NCBI RefSeq assembly: GCF_034555935.1
Contig: NZ_JAYDCJ010000003.1
Coordinates: forward strand, 2,914,001-2,978,000
DNA from: Marinobacter qingdaonensis
GTDB lineage: Bacteria; Pseudomonadota; Gammaproteobacteria; Pseudomonadales; Oleiphilaceae
Length of the DNA stretch: 64,000 bases
Direction of reading: 5' to 3'
The translations under genes and the position numbers were made by a program. This document shows positions 1-9,061 of this stretch, piece after piece. Each line of letters opens with the position of its first letter. The first letter of the stretch is position 1. The notes below the pieces were generated by a model. That model saw nothing but the letters and a program-made list of their open reading frames with translations. It did not search any database and was not told the origin of the DNA.

Positions 1-6
1 TACACC

Positions 7-1125
7 ATGAGATCCGTTCACCTGACCCGACTGTTACTCACCCTCGTTGCGGCGGCGGCCCTGTCCGGCTGCCTCGATGACGGCAGCTCCGGAAGCGATG
101 ACGCCAGCGTCGGCCGCCTGAATTATAACGGCTTCGAAGGCCTGAGTTACCAGACCGCCAGCCAGAGCGGCACCACCAATATCGAAGGTGAATTTCGCTA
201 CTACCCGGGCGAAACCCTGAGCTTTCGGGTGGGCGACCTGGCCCTTGTCGACGGCGTGCCGGCCCAGGAGTTCGTCACGCCCCTGGAGTTCTACGCCGAT
301 GTGCGCGCCGCGCTGGCCAATCCCGCGTTCGACGACGAGGGCTTGAGCACCCACACCCTGACCGAGCAACAGCTGCTGAGCGACCCGACGCTCAGAAACC
401 TCACCCGCTTCCTGATGGCCCTGAACTGGACCGAAAACGTGCGCGAGGGCGAGGGCATCGAAATCCGGGAGCGGGTGATCCAACAGCTGAACGCCGCGCT
501 GCCCGGCCTGAGTGGGCCCATCGATTTTACCGTCAGTGAGCAGGCCTTCGCGGCGCAGGAAGAGAACCCATCACCGGCGAACCAGCTATTGGCTGAAATT
601 TGCTTCTATCCGGCGGACGACGAGCGCTGCACCCTGCCACCGACCCTGGCCGACATTGACGCGGCGCCGCCCCGCCCTGAGAACGACGAGGATCGGGATC
701 CGGAGATCGACTACCGGGAGGACCTGGAAGCGAAACGGGAGCGCATACTCGACGCCAAACGCAGCCTGGAGGACATTGATGCAGAGGATGCCCGGACCTA
801 CCTCACGCGGGAGCTAAAGGCCATCTCCACCGTCATTGCCAATCGCTATTACCTGAACGAGGATGTCATCAGTCACCCGGCCGAGGATACCGACCTCAAG
901 TCGGTGTCCATTCGGCGCATCGGGGGGGCCGCCAACCTGGCCGAAGTCGAGGCGATCAGCACCCGACCGGTCGAGGTTGTGGTCAATGCCACCAGTTGGC
1001 AGGAGGCCGACGTGGAGTACTTCGTGGCCGGAGACGCCGGCGGGGAGTCGGAACTGGTGGTCAGCTTCCGGCCGGATGACACCTATCGCTGGGTGCGCAA
1101 GCAGCTCCGGGTGCTCATCCGCTGA
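7..1125 (+). CDS. putative lipoprotein, unknown function
   Basis: 372 codons. A hydrophobic N-terminus ends in the lipobox LSGC (Cys22), so the product should be lipidated and membrane-anchored. Residues about 36-85 (GLSYQTAS..SGTT..GEF..Y.GETLSF.VGD) match a short beta-rich module that I recall from many Shewanella and Marinobacter lipoproteins of unknown role. Residues about 220-265 are very acidic and charged and probably helical or coiled. No catalytic motif is visible. The start lies six bases into the window, so the upstream control region is missing. The 3' end overlaps the convergent HD-GYP gene by 11 bases. The lipoprotein call is firm; the function is unknown. Confidence 0.7.
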   Translation: MRSVHLTRLLLTLVAAAALSGCLDDGSSGSDDASVGRLNYNGFEGLSYQTASQSGTTNIEGEFRYYPGETLSFRVGDLALVDGVPAQEFVTPLEFYADVRAALANPAFDDEGLSTHTLTEQQLLSDPTLRNLTRFLMALNWTENVREGEGIEIRERVIQQLNAALPGLSGPIDFTVSEQAFAAQEENPSPANQLLAEICFYPADDERCTLPPTLADIDAAPPRPENDEDRDPEIDYREDLEAKRERILDAKRSLEDIDAEDARTYLTRELKAISTVIANRYYLNEDVISHPAEDTDLKSVSIRRIGGAANLAEVEAISTRPVEVVVNATSWQEADVEYFVAGDAGGESELVVSFRPDDTYRWVRKQLRVLIR

Positions 1126-2422
1126 CCAGCCGGCCCAGGGACCAGCGGGATTCCGCGCCGGTCACATCGTATTGGGACGGATCCAGGCCTTCGGCGCCGT
1201 GGGGAAGGCATTCGCGGATCGCCACCGACTCCGAGGCGTCCCGGCTTTCGTTGAACTTCGCCAGATCGACGATTTTGGCGGTCTTCATCGGCAGCTGGTT
1301 GCTGTCCGTCATGACCATCACCCGCGGCCACAGCCGCCGTTCCGGCGAATGGGAGACCACCACGCCGCGCTGGCCATCGGTGAGCTCGACCAGGCTGCCG
1401 GTGGGATAGATTCCGATGGCCTGGATGAAGCTCTCCACCAGATCTTCCTGAAACTCTATGTTGCGCATCTCATACAGCAAGGACACCGCTTTGTCCGGCG
1501 TCATCGGCAACGCCGACTCCCTGGGGCCAATCAGGGACTCGAAAAATTCGGCGATACCAGCCACCTTGGCCAGCAGTGGAATCCGGTCACCACGAATACC
1601 CTCGGGAAAGCCGGACCCGTTGTGCCGCTCCCGGTGCCCCTGAACGACGCTTAAGACCGCACGGGACAGGCCACTGTCGGCGAGCATGGCCGAGCCCTTG
1701 GCCACGTATTCCCGGTACTGGGCGAACTCTTCGGCGTTCAGCTGGCCTTCCCGGCGCAGCAGATCCCGAGGCAGTGCACTCTTACCAACCTGGGACAGCA
1801 GGCAACCGAGCCCCAGGTGATTCAGCAGCCCCTCGTTCAAACCCAGGTGGCGACCGCACACCAGCGCCCAGACCGAGGCATTGAGTGCGTGCCGGTACAG
1901 GTAGTCGTCGTGTTGCCGGGTACGGCTCAGCCAGAGCAAGGCGTCCGGCTGGCGCACCACGCTGCTGACCATCTTGCTGGTCAGCTCCGCAATGGGCTTG
2001 AGTTCCACCGCCTCACCCCGCTGCACGGTTTCGAACAGCCGATGCAGCGCAATTTCCGCATCCGCAAGCAAACGCCTGGACGTTTTAACTTCCTTCTTGA
2101 ACGGGGTTTCGTTCTCGTAGTGAACCGGCTCACGGATGCTCAGCGGTGGCAACTGCAGTACTTCCCGGCCCTGGCCACGACGCTTGCCGTTGCGGCCGAA
2201 GACCAGCTGGCTCTTGACGGTGGACTCCTCCGTCGCCCGAACTTCGGCGACGTCGACCATCACCCATTTGCAATGGGAGGCGAGAGCCCGCACGTCGTCC
2301 TGGGATCGGATATGAAAGCCCTGGATTGGAAACGGAGTCTGGTGCCACGGCCGGTCCAAGTCAGACACAAACATGCCCACTTCCAGGTCGTGCACGGCAA
2401 TTTTCTTCTGTTGGACGCCCAC
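1115..2422 (-). CDS. degenerate HD-GYP domain protein with N-terminal DUF3391
   Basis: 435 residues. Residues 5-60 (DLEVGMFVSDLDRPW...PIQGF.I) are a DUF3391-type N-terminus. Residues about 165-300 align with HD-GYP cyclic-di-GMP phosphodiesterases. The metal-binding signature is eroded. The expected His-Asp pair of LLHDIGK is Ser210-Gln211 (LLSQVGK). The next His (HP..G) is Tyr239. HHExxDGxGYP reads GHRERHNGSGFP (263-273), with only one His kept, Asp replaced by Asn and GYP by GFP. The later AD..D is AE..E. Family knowledge says these residues hold the di-iron centre, so I infer no catalysis and perhaps a binding or scaffold role. It faces the upstream lipoprotein tail to tail. Confidence 0.85.
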   Translation of the reverse strand: MGVQQKKIAVHDLEVGMFVSDLDRPWHQTPFPIQGFHIRSQDDVRALASHCKWVMVDVAEVRATEESTVKSQLVFGRNGKRRGQGREVLQLPPLSIREPVHYENETPFKKEVKTSRRLLADAEIALHRLFETVQRGEAVELKPIAELTSKMVSSVVRQPDALLWLSRTRQHDDYLYRHALNASVWALVCGRHLGLNEGLLNHLGLGCLLSQVGKSALPRDLLRREGQLNAEEFAQYREYVAKGSAMLADSGLSRAVLSVVQGHRERHNGSGFPEGIRGDRIPLLAKVAGIAEFFESLIGPRESALPMTPDKAVSLLYEMRNIEFQEDLVESFIQAIGIYPTGSLVELTDGQRGVVVSHSPERRLWPRVMVMTDSNQLPMKTAKIVDLAKFNESRDASESVAIRECLPHGAEGLDPSQYDVTGAESRWSLGRLVSG

Positions 2423-2598
2423 AGGTCACCTCTGGGATGGAAACTTTTCGATGCCACCATTTTGAGCCGACGGCCAACAGAGTCCATAACAGTTTGGTAG
2501 CGCAAGGTAACGTGCGGGCGACAAAAGGTAACGCTTGGGATCAGGAGGCAACAAAATGTAGCAATGTGATGCCGTTCACACCACAAGGGCAATATGTG

Positions 2599-3177
2599 TC
2601 ACTCAGCGTCACATACCGAATCGTCCAGCTCCGGCATCTTGGCTCGAAGTGAGCCGCGGGGCGCGTTTCGGACATACACCGTGTAAGGCACCGACGACGC
2701 GCGCAGGTAATCCAGGTTACGCATTTCGTCACCCTGGCCGACCCGGGTGACGGACGGACGGCAGGACACCAGAAGTTCAAGTTTGTCCCCCAGCTGGGGA
2801 ATGCGGGCGCCGGGTTCGGACGGGTTGATCACCAGACAGGGGTCGTCGGCACCGGCGGCCCGACCAGCGGGGGCATAAACATCGAGCCGCGAATCACCGC
2901 AGGCTCGGACGCCCGGCGCGCAGCTTCCCGCGTCGGGATCGGCGTCGTCACGAATACGCCAGACCCGGTCACTGCACTGGGTCTCAACCTTGACCGGGGT
3001 GGCCTTGTCGGCGGCAAACCACCAGTTGGGGTAATCGGCGGTCTGCCAGGACACGCGGACCTGGCGCGGCTCACCGGCCGAATTCTCCGCGGGGAAGACC
3101 GCGTAATGGGAGGAATAGGAGGCGCAACCAGCCGAGGACGCGGCCAGCAACACCAGCAGGAAACGCTTCACGATCAC
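2599..3177 (-). CDS. putative lipoprotein downstream of PilZ gene
   Basis: 192 residues from a GTG start. That start overlaps the stop of the PilZ gene (GTGA), implying translational coupling. The signal segment ends in SAGC, a plausible lipobox with Cys18. The mature part has six or more cysteines (CSD, SCAPGVRACGD, DPC, SCRPS, SVC) that could form disulfides in the periplasm. I recognise no domain. The shared message with a cyclic-di-GMP receptor suggests an envelope role, but that is inference only. Confidence 0.65.
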   Translation of the reverse strand: MIVKRFLLVLLAASSAGCASYSSHYAVFPAENSAGEPRQVRVSWQTADYPNWWFAADKATPVKVETQCSDRVWRIRDDADPDAGSCAPGVRACGDSRLDVYAPAGRAAGADDPCLVINPSEPGARIPQLGDKLELLVSCRPSVTRVGQGDEMRNLDYLRASSVPYTVYVRNAPRGSLRAKMPELDDSVCDAE

Positions 3178-3452
3178 GCGCCCCGGAGTTCGAACTGCAG
3201 CCCTAGGCCGTCGTTGGTCTTGCGGACGATCAGCATATCGAGCACGGGCGCCGGCACCGGCAGGCCCTGGACCTGAACCGTGACTTTGTCGCCAATGTTC
3301 GGTTCGAACGCCTGCCCGTCAACAATGATGAACACACCACCGTCCGAAATGTCCCGGGTTGAAAACAGGAACTCCCCCAACTCCGGGTGCACCACCTTGA
3401 CCTTGGCGCTCATGGCGGTACGGATGTGCTCTCGTCGATCTATCCCTGTCAT
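3174..3452 (-). CDS. PilZ domain protein
   Basis: A 92-residue single-domain protein. It carries both halves of the cyclic-di-GMP binding signature: the arginine switch DRREHIR (residues 5-11) and DISDGG (about 36-41), followed by the expected beta-barrel with G.L..PAPV and GLGLQFEL. It is probably a cytoplasmic c-di-GMP effector. It is the first gene of a two-gene unit with the lipoprotein and lies about 0.75 kb from the degenerate HD-GYP gene, so a local c-di-GMP theme is visible. The upstream 190 bases are AT-rich and are shared with the divergent iron-transport promoter. Confidence 0.85.
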   Translation of the reverse strand: MTGIDRREHIRTAMSAKVKVVHPELGEFLFSTRDISDGGVFIIVDGQAFEPNIGDKVTVQVQGLPVPAPVLDMLIVRKTNDGLGLQFELRGA

Positions 3453-3536
3453 GCGCTTTTACCACTACTTTTTACATAGTTTTTATAGTCTTCCGAAGCA
3501 TACCATCATTTTTGTTGAAATATGCCACTGACATTG

Positions 3537-3572
3537 TTGACTCTTTGATGAACGCAAATAAGAATGGTTGGC
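3537..3572 (+). promoter_or_regulatory. promoter with overlapping Fur-like operator for the iron transporter
   Basis: TTGACT (3537-3542), a 17-base spacer and AAGAAT (3560-3565) form a plausible sigma-70 promoter. The 19-mer at 3554-3572 (GCAAATAAGAATGGTTGGC) matches by eye 12 of 19 positions of a Fur box and covers the -10. Its place upstream of an iron(III) binding protein fits Fur repression. The right half of the box is poor, so this is a candidate only. Confidence 0.4.
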
Positions 3573-3641
3573 GTTTTTAAATGCCTGCGGCTATCATCCC
3601 AGGAAAACACCATTTCAGATTGCAATTTAGAGGGTACATCC

Positions 3642-4658
3642 ATGCGTATGAAACTGGCAGCAACCGCAGCCATGGCGCTGTCCGCGCTTCCGCTCAGCGC
3701 CTCCGCCGACGGCGAGGTCAACATCTATTCCTACCGCCAGGCCTATCTGCTGGAGCCGCTGCTGAATGCCTTCGAAAAGGAAACCGGCATCGACACCAAC
3801 GTGGTCTTCGCCAAGAAAGGGCTGGCTGAGCGCCTTGAGCGGGAAGGTCGGAACAGCCCGGCCGACGTGGTCATGACCGTGGACATTTCCCGGATCAACG
3901 AACTGGTCGAACGCGACCTGGTCCAGGGCGTCGAGAACCAGACACTCAACCAGAACATCCCGGAGAACCTCCGGCACCCCGAGGGTAAATGGTTCGCCCT
4001 GACCACCCGCGGGCGCCTGATCTTCACCTCACGCGAGCGCGTCGAAGAAGGCGAGATCACCACCTACGAGCAGTTGGCGGACGACAAGTGGAATGACCGC
4101 ATCTGTACCCGCAGCGGCAAACACCCGTACAACATCGCCCTGTTCTCTTCCATGATTGCCCATCACGGTGAGGCCGACACCCAGGCCTGGCTTGAAGGCG
4201 TCAAGGACAACCTGGCTCGCAAACCCCAGGGCGGCGACCGCGATCAGATCAAGGCCATCGCCGAGGGCGTGTGCGACATTTCCATCGGCAACAGCTACTA
4301 CTACGGCAACATGCTGCGGGACGACAACCAACGTGCCATCGCCGAGCAGGTACGCCTGGTGTTCCCGAACGCGGAAGGCCGGGGCACGCACGTGAACATC
4401 AGTGGCATTTCGCTGACCAAGAGTGCGCCGAATCGCGAGAACGCCATCCGGTTGATGGAATTCCTGTCCTCCGCCGAGGCACAGCGGATCTACGCCGAGG
4501 CCAACACCGAATACCCGGCGAATCCGGACGTCACGCCGTCCGGCCTGGTCGCCGAGTGGGGTGCGATCAACCCGGACCAGCTGTCGCTGCAGGAAATCGC
4601 CGAAAACCGCAACGCCGCGGTGAAACTGGTTGACCGCGTCGACTACGACGGCGAGTGA
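3642..4658 (+). CDS. fbpA: iron(III) ABC transporter substrate-binding protein (FbpA/FutA family)
   Basis: 338 residues. The start at 3642 is chosen because AGAGGG sits 7 bases upstream and a signal peptide follows directly (MRMKLAATAA..LSASA, cleavage before DGEVNIYS). A longer frame opening at 3564 would bury the signal. The mature protein begins VNIYSYRQ and has the tandem tyrosines Tyr219-221 (NSYYYGNM) that bind ferric iron in FbpA-type proteins. It should capture iron(III) in the periplasm for the permease encoded next. A strong terminator-like hairpin separates the two genes, so permease expression may be lower. No ATPase gene is nearby. Confidence 0.92.
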   Translation: MRMKLAATAAMALSALPLSASADGEVNIYSYRQAYLLEPLLNAFEKETGIDTNVVFAKKGLAERLEREGRNSPADVVMTVDISRINELVERDLVQGVENQTLNQNIPENLRHPEGKWFALTTRGRLIFTSRERVEEGEITTYEQLADDKWNDRICTRSGKHPYNIALFSSMIAHHGEADTQAWLEGVKDNLARKPQGGDRDQIKAIAEGVCDISIGNSYYYGNMLRDDNQRAIAEQVRLVFPNAEGRGTHVNISGISLTKSAPNRENAIRLMEFLSSAEAQRIYAEANTEYPANPDVTPSGLVAEWGAINPDQLSLQEIAENRNAAVKLVDRVDYDGE

Positions 4659-4666
4659 TGCCAGAC

Positions 4667-4710
4667 GACCGGAAACCGCCGCCGCGGTTTCCGGTCCCTT
4701 CCTTTTTTCT
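4667..4710 (+). terminator. rho-independent terminator/attenuator after fbpA
   Basis: A perfect 13-bp stem (4667-4679 with 4684-4696), a 4-base loop and then CCTTCCTTTTTT. It lies between the binding-protein and permease genes, so it probably sets a higher dose of the binding protein by partial read-through. Confidence 0.85.
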
Positions 4711-4814
4711 CCTACCTGCCCCTTGCCTGTTGTCGACAAAGCGGCGTTGCAGGCAGCACATCAGCTGTCTACAATCGACACCCTTTCTCATTTCGATTCA
4801 ACAACAGGAACACT

Positions 4815-6503
4815 ATGACCGAGGCCGTCACCAGGGTTGAACCAGGGCTGTCCCAGCCCCTGATGGCGAAACGCACCTCACGCCGCTGGCTGATCTCCGC
4901 CGTGCTGACCACCGCCATCGTGGCCTTGCCGGTTCTGTCCGTGGTGTTCCTCGCACTGTTTCCTGAAGAAAACATCTGGCCGCACCTGCTGGACACCACC
5001 CTGCCCCGCTATCTGACCACCACCCTGCAGTTGATGATCGGCGTGGGTGCCCTGACCCTGGTGATCGGATTGTCCTCGGCCTGGGCCGTGACCATGTGCG
5101 AGTTTCCCGGCCGCAAGTTTTTCGAATGGGCCATGCTGTTGCCGTTCGCTGTGCCGGCGTACGTCATTGCCTATGTGTACACCAGCCTGCTGGATTATGC
5201 CGGCCCGGTGCAGACCGCCCTGAGGGCCTGGTTCGGCTGGCAGAACGCCAGCGACTACTGGTTTCCGGAGATTCGAAGCCTGGAGGGCGCCACGCTGATG
5301 ATCGGCCTGGTGCTTTACCCCTACGTTTACCTGTTGGCCCGGGCGGCGTTTCTGGAGCAATCGCCCTCGCTCTTCGCGGTCAGCCGCAGTCTGGGCCATT
5401 CGGCCCTCAGCACCTTTTTCCGGGTCGTGCTGCCCATCGCCCGGCCGGCGATCGCCGTCGGACTGTCGCTGGTGCTGATGGAAACCCTGAACGATTTCGG
5501 CACCGTCGATTTCTTTGCGGTGCAAACCCTGACCGCAGGCCTGTTCGACACCTGGATGAATCTGGGCAATCTGGGTGGCGCCGCGCAGATTGCCACCACC
5601 ATGCTGATCTTCATGGTGATCCTCGTGACCCTGGAGCGCTATTCCCGCCGGCGGCAGCAGCAGTTTGCCGCGCGCGATAACCGCGACCCGATTCAGCGCT
5701 TTTCCCTTTCCGGACCCCAGCAACTGGCTTGCCTGGCCGCCTGCGCACTGCCGCTGCTGTTCGGCTTCATCATCCCTGGCTTCACTCTGGGCCTGTACGC
5801 ATGGGAGTATTTTGGCGAAAGCTGGAATCCGGATTTCATCGAAAACACCCTGAACAGCCTGTTCCTGTCCGGAACCGCCGCGCTCACCACACTGCTGATC
5901 GGTGTCACCCTGGCGTACAGCCGCCGGCTGCACAACACTCGGGGCATGCAGGTCCTGATGCGGCTATCCAGCCTGGGCTATGCCATGCCCGGAGCGGTTC
6001 TGGCGGTGGGTGTCATTGTGCCCCTGGCCGGGTTTGATAACTGGTTCGATGGCCTGATGCGGGAATGGTTTGGCGTTAGCACCGGACTGCTGCTCAGCGG
6101 GTCGGCGTTCGCCCTGGTGTTTGCCTACACCGTGCGTTTTCTTGCGGTCTCGGCGGGCAGCGTGGAGAGCGCCCTGCAGAAGGTAACGCCGAGCATGGAC
6201 ATGGCCTCGCGCTCGCTCGGCCACAGCCCGGGGAAAACCCTGGTTCGGGTGCACCTGCCCATGCTCCGGGGCACCCTGCTCACAGCCGCGCTGGTGGTGT
6301 TCGTGGATTGCATGAAGGAATTGCCGGCCACGCTGATCCTCCGGCCGTTCAATTTCGAGACCCTGGCGACCTACGTGTACCAGTTTGCCTCCGACGAGCG
6401 GCTGTACCACAGCGCCCTGCCGGCCTTGATCATCGTGCTCGCCGGCATTGTCCCGATCATCCTGATGAGCCGGTCCATCTCCAAGACCCGGACCATCGGA
6501 TAG
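4815..6503 (+). CDS. fbpB: iron(III) ABC transporter permease, fused two-domain (FbpB type)
   Basis: 562 residues with roughly a dozen membrane segments. It contains two tandem binding-protein-dependent permease modules. Each has an EAA loop for docking the ATPase: residues about 188-212 (SRSLGHSALST..RVVLPIARP) and about 464-487 (SRSLGHSPGKTLVRVHLPM). The near-identical SRSLGHS cores show the internal duplication. This architecture is typical of ferric iron importers. It should form the inner-membrane channel for the upstream binding protein. The cognate ATPase (FbpC) is not in the window, since the next gene is an unrelated thioesterase on the other strand. Confidence 0.92.
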   Translation: MTEAVTRVEPGLSQPLMAKRTSRRWLISAVLTTAIVALPVLSVVFLALFPEENIWPHLLDTTLPRYLTTTLQLMIGVGALTLVIGLSSAWAVTMCEFPGRKFFEWAMLLPFAVPAYVIAYVYTSLLDYAGPVQTALRAWFGWQNASDYWFPEIRSLEGATLMIGLVLYPYVYLLARAAFLEQSPSLFAVSRSLGHSALSTFFRVVLPIARPAIAVGLSLVLMETLNDFGTVDFFAVQTLTAGLFDTWMNLGNLGGAAQIATTMLIFMVILVTLERYSRRRQQQFAARDNRDPIQRFSLSGPQQLACLAACALPLLFGFIIPGFTLGLYAWEYFGESWNPDFIENTLNSLFLSGTAALTTLLIGVTLAYSRRLHNTRGMQVLMRLSSLGYAMPGAVLAVGVIVPLAGFDNWFDGLMREWFGVSTGLLLSGSAFALVFAYTVRFLAVSAGSVESALQKVTPSMDMASRSLGHSPGKTLVRVHLPMLRGTLLTAALVVFVDCMKELPATLILRPFNFETLATYVYQFASDERLYHSALPALIIVLAGIVPIILMSRSISKTRTIG

Positions 6504-6509
6504 CGAGGC

Positions 6510-7007
6510 TCAGCGCGCCGCGTGGGGTGTCACTTTGGAATGCACATCCTTGACCACGAAGCGCCCCTGGAATACCGCCACCGGCCGCCCCAGAGGCTCT
6601 GGGGTTGGCTCGCCGCAAAAGACTTCGGCGGTCAGATCCAGTCGGCCCTTGCCGTGGCGCGCCAGACTCTTGCGGAATTTGGCCGGGATCTCACCGCCGG
6701 GCAGCCGGCAAATGACGTAGAAGTCCTGATCCACTGGAGCCACATAGTCGATGTTGCCGCTCTGCACCACCACTGCACCGCGCAGGCCCAGGTCCGACAG
6801 AGCCAACTCGGTCAGGCCCCAGGCGGCCGTGACCGCCGCCGAATAGACACTGCCCCCGAACCCGGTGCCCTGATGGTTCCGGTTCTGGGCCAGGGGTGCA
6901 CTTAACAGCAGTGCATGACCGTCCCAGGAAAGAAGGCGGATGCCCAGGGCCTGGGACAGAGGGATTTCTTCGTTGATACGATCCTGGAAAAGGGCCAGTT
7001 TGCTCAT
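6510..7007 (-). CDS. hotdog thioesterase, YiiD C-terminal-like
   Basis: 165 residues. It resembles the stand-alone version of the C-terminal thioesterase domain of YiiD: N..H.GTGFGGS (residues about 43-53) followed by the long hotdog helix, then GNIDYVAPV and RLDLTAEVFCGE. It probably hydrolyses an acyl-thioester, substrate unknown. It converges on fbpB with only six bases between the stops. It lies downstream of the acyl-CoA ligase on the same strand, but a strong terminator separates them, so it likely has its own promoter. Confidence 0.75.
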   Translation of the reverse strand: MSKLALFQDRINEEIPLSQALGIRLLSWDGHALLLSAPLAQNRNHQGTGFGGSVYSAAVTAAWGLTELALSDLGLRGAVVVQSGNIDYVAPVDQDFYVICRLPGGEIPAKFRKSLARHGKGRLDLTAEVFCGEPTPEPLGRPVAVFQGRFVVKDVHSKVTPHAAR

Positions 7008-7085
7008 TTTATCCTCCTGATCCTCAACCAGTTTAGGCGCCTGTACCGGCTTTCCCTATGCGACTTATGTCGGCTCCAGACCCAC

Positions 7086-7113
7086 AAAAAAGGCCCGGCA
7101 GTGCCGGGCCTTT
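7086..7113 (-). terminator. rho-independent terminator of the acyl-CoA ligase gene
   Basis: A GC-rich inverted repeat, GGCCCGGC/GCCGGGCC with AAA/TTT extensions and a 3-base loop (7089-7100 with 7102-7113). On the minus strand it is followed by a U-run, and it sits 30 bases past the ligase stop. Confidence 0.85.
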
Positions 7114-7142
7114 GGGTCAATGCTGGCCTGCAACTCCGGCCA

Positions 7143-8813
7143 TCACTGCCAGATCACCGCCTGACGCTGGGCGTACCAGTTGTCGACCTTTTCCTGATAC
7201 GCATCTTCAACCACGTTGCGTTTCAGCTTGAGGGTCGGGGTCAGGAAGCTGTTTTCGATCGACCACTCGTCACTGACCACCGTGATGAATGCCAGTTGCT
7301 CGTGCGGATCGACCGTCTTGTTCACTTCCTGGATCAGGTTCTTGAAGCTGGCTTCAAGCTCCTTACGGAAGTTCTCATCGGCGGCCTTGGGGCGAATGTC
7401 CTCTCCCAGCATCACCAGGGCGTGGGGCTGGGTCTGGTTGGCGCCAGACACGCACACCATTTCGATGGCGTCATGGGACATCAGGCGATTTTCGATGGGC
7501 GCCGGGGCAATGTACTTGCCCTTGCTGGTCTTGAAGATTTCCTTGATGCGACCGGTCAGCTTGAGCCGGCCCAGGTCGTCAATTTCACCCTTGTCGCCGG
7601 TCTTGAGGAACCCGTCCTCGGTGAAGGCCTCGCGGGTTTTCTCCTCGTCCTTGTAGTAGCCCATCATGGTCGCGGGGCTCTTGACCAACACCTCACCCTG
7701 CTCGCTGATCTTCACCTCAACGCCGGGCAGCGCTTCCCCGACATAGCCGGTGCGTGAGCGCCCGGGCTTGTTCATGTGGGAGTAGGCAAAGTTCTCGGAC
7801 ATGCCGTAACCCTCAAGGAGTTCCAGACCGAGGTTGCGGTACCAGTCCAGGACATCGCTGGACAGGGGCGCGGAGCCACTGCCGGCCAATTTGACCTTGC
7901 TCAGGCCCAGACCCTTGAGAATCTTTTTCTTGATCAGCTTGTTGACCACCGGAATCTTCATCAGCCGTTCCAGCTTCTGCTTCGGCAGCTTTTGCAGCAC
8001 ACCGTGCTGGAACTTCACCCACAGCCGCGGTACCGACAGGAACAGCGTCGGCTGGGCGCGCTGCAGATCCTGGACAAAGGTGTCCAGAGACTCCGCGAAA
8101 TAGAGCTGGAAGCCGGTGTACAGGGAACCAAGCTCAACGAAGGTGCGCTCAAACACGTGCGCCAGGGGAAGGTAGGACAGCATCCGCTCCTGCGAACCCA
8201 CGCCCAGCACCTGGGTGCCACCAGCGGCGGCAAAGGCCATGTTGCGGAAACTCAGCATCACGCCCTTGGGACGGCCGGTGCTGCCCGAGGTGTAAACGAT
8301 GGTGGCCAGCTCGTCCGGATCGCGCTGGGTGTTCTCCGCCAGCGGCGGGTACTTGGCCACGATGTCGTCCCAGGTTTCAAATTCGTTGGGCGGACTCAGC
8401 GGGAAGGAAATGCAACGGACCGATTCCGGGACACCGGGCTTCATCATGTCCCAATCGTCCAGCTTGCCCACGAACAGGACATCGCACTCCGCGTGGTTCA
8501 GGATGTAGTTGACCGTATCGGCGTTCAGGGTCGGGTACAGGGGCACGGAAATGTGACCGGCCATCCAGATGGCCCAATCGGTCATGATCCACTGCGCGCA
8601 GTTTTTGGAAATCAGGCCAATTCGGCTCTTTTCCGGCAGGTTGAGCGATTTCAGATAGGCGGCCATCCGTCGCGCCTCATCGACCGCGCGACCCCAGGTG
8701 TATTCCACAACTTTGCCGTCACCAATCGGCTGGGTCATGTACAGGGAGTTGGCCTTGTTGGTCTCCCAATGGTAGACCATATCCAACGGGAGCTTGTTTG
8801 TTGTGTCCATCAA
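7143..8813 (-). CDS. long-chain fatty acid--CoA ligase (AMP-binding)
   Basis: 556 residues. It activates fatty acids to acyl-CoA through an acyl-adenylate. Visible motifs are the P-loop YTSGSTGRPKGVML (about 175-190), the GYGMSEN adenylate motif, TGDKGEIDDLGRL..TGR and the flexible-hinge KTSKGKYIAP with its lysine. Length and motifs fit the FAA1-type ACSL branch rather than FadD. Two adjacent ATG codons make either MMDTT or MDTT the start. No membrane segment is evident. It is a monocistronic unit with its own terminator and is divergent from the TrpXYZ-type importer. In a hydrocarbon-degrading genus this would serve fatty acid or alkane catabolism (inference). Confidence 0.9.
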   Translation of the reverse strand: MMDTTNKLPLDMVYHWETNKANSLYMTQPIGDGKVVEYTWGRAVDEARRMAAYLKSLNLPEKSRIGLISKNCAQWIMTDWAIWMAGHISVPLYPTLNADTVNYILNHAECDVLFVGKLDDWDMMKPGVPESVRCISFPLSPPNEFETWDDIVAKYPPLAENTQRDPDELATIVYTSGSTGRPKGVMLSFRNMAFAAAGGTQVLGVGSQERMLSYLPLAHVFERTFVELGSLYTGFQLYFAESLDTFVQDLQRAQPTLFLSVPRLWVKFQHGVLQKLPKQKLERLMKIPVVNKLIKKKILKGLGLSKVKLAGSGSAPLSSDVLDWYRNLGLELLEGYGMSENFAYSHMNKPGRSRTGYVGEALPGVEVKISEQGEVLVKSPATMMGYYKDEEKTREAFTEDGFLKTGDKGEIDDLGRLKLTGRIKEIFKTSKGKYIAPAPIENRLMSHDAIEMVCVSGANQTQPHALVMLGEDIRPKAADENFRKELEASFKNLIQEVNKTVDPHEQLAFITVVSDEWSIENSFLTPTLKLKRNVVEDAYQEKVDNWYAQRQAVIWQ

Positions 8814-9061
8814 TCTTCCTTGTTTTCGTTGTTCGAATAATTCGCCATCATTATTAGACTTTCGTAGGGTATTTCAACACACAATGGCGCGTCAAAGTGT
8901 GACCGAAGCAAAACAATTTTATTTGTCGAACGTTTCAATCTCCGGTCAGGGCTCGCGACAATCCCTACCCAGAAGCCCCCTCGCCTGTGGTAAACTTGCG
9001 CTCCTTCGAAATTCCGAACGCTAAAACCTACCAATCCAGAACGACTCGGAGACCCAGGCAT

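Noticed and set aside
2423..2598. Small genes between the HD-GYP gene and the lipoprotein gene
   Set aside because: Short frames exist on both strands but none has a ribosome site, and composition is not coding-like.
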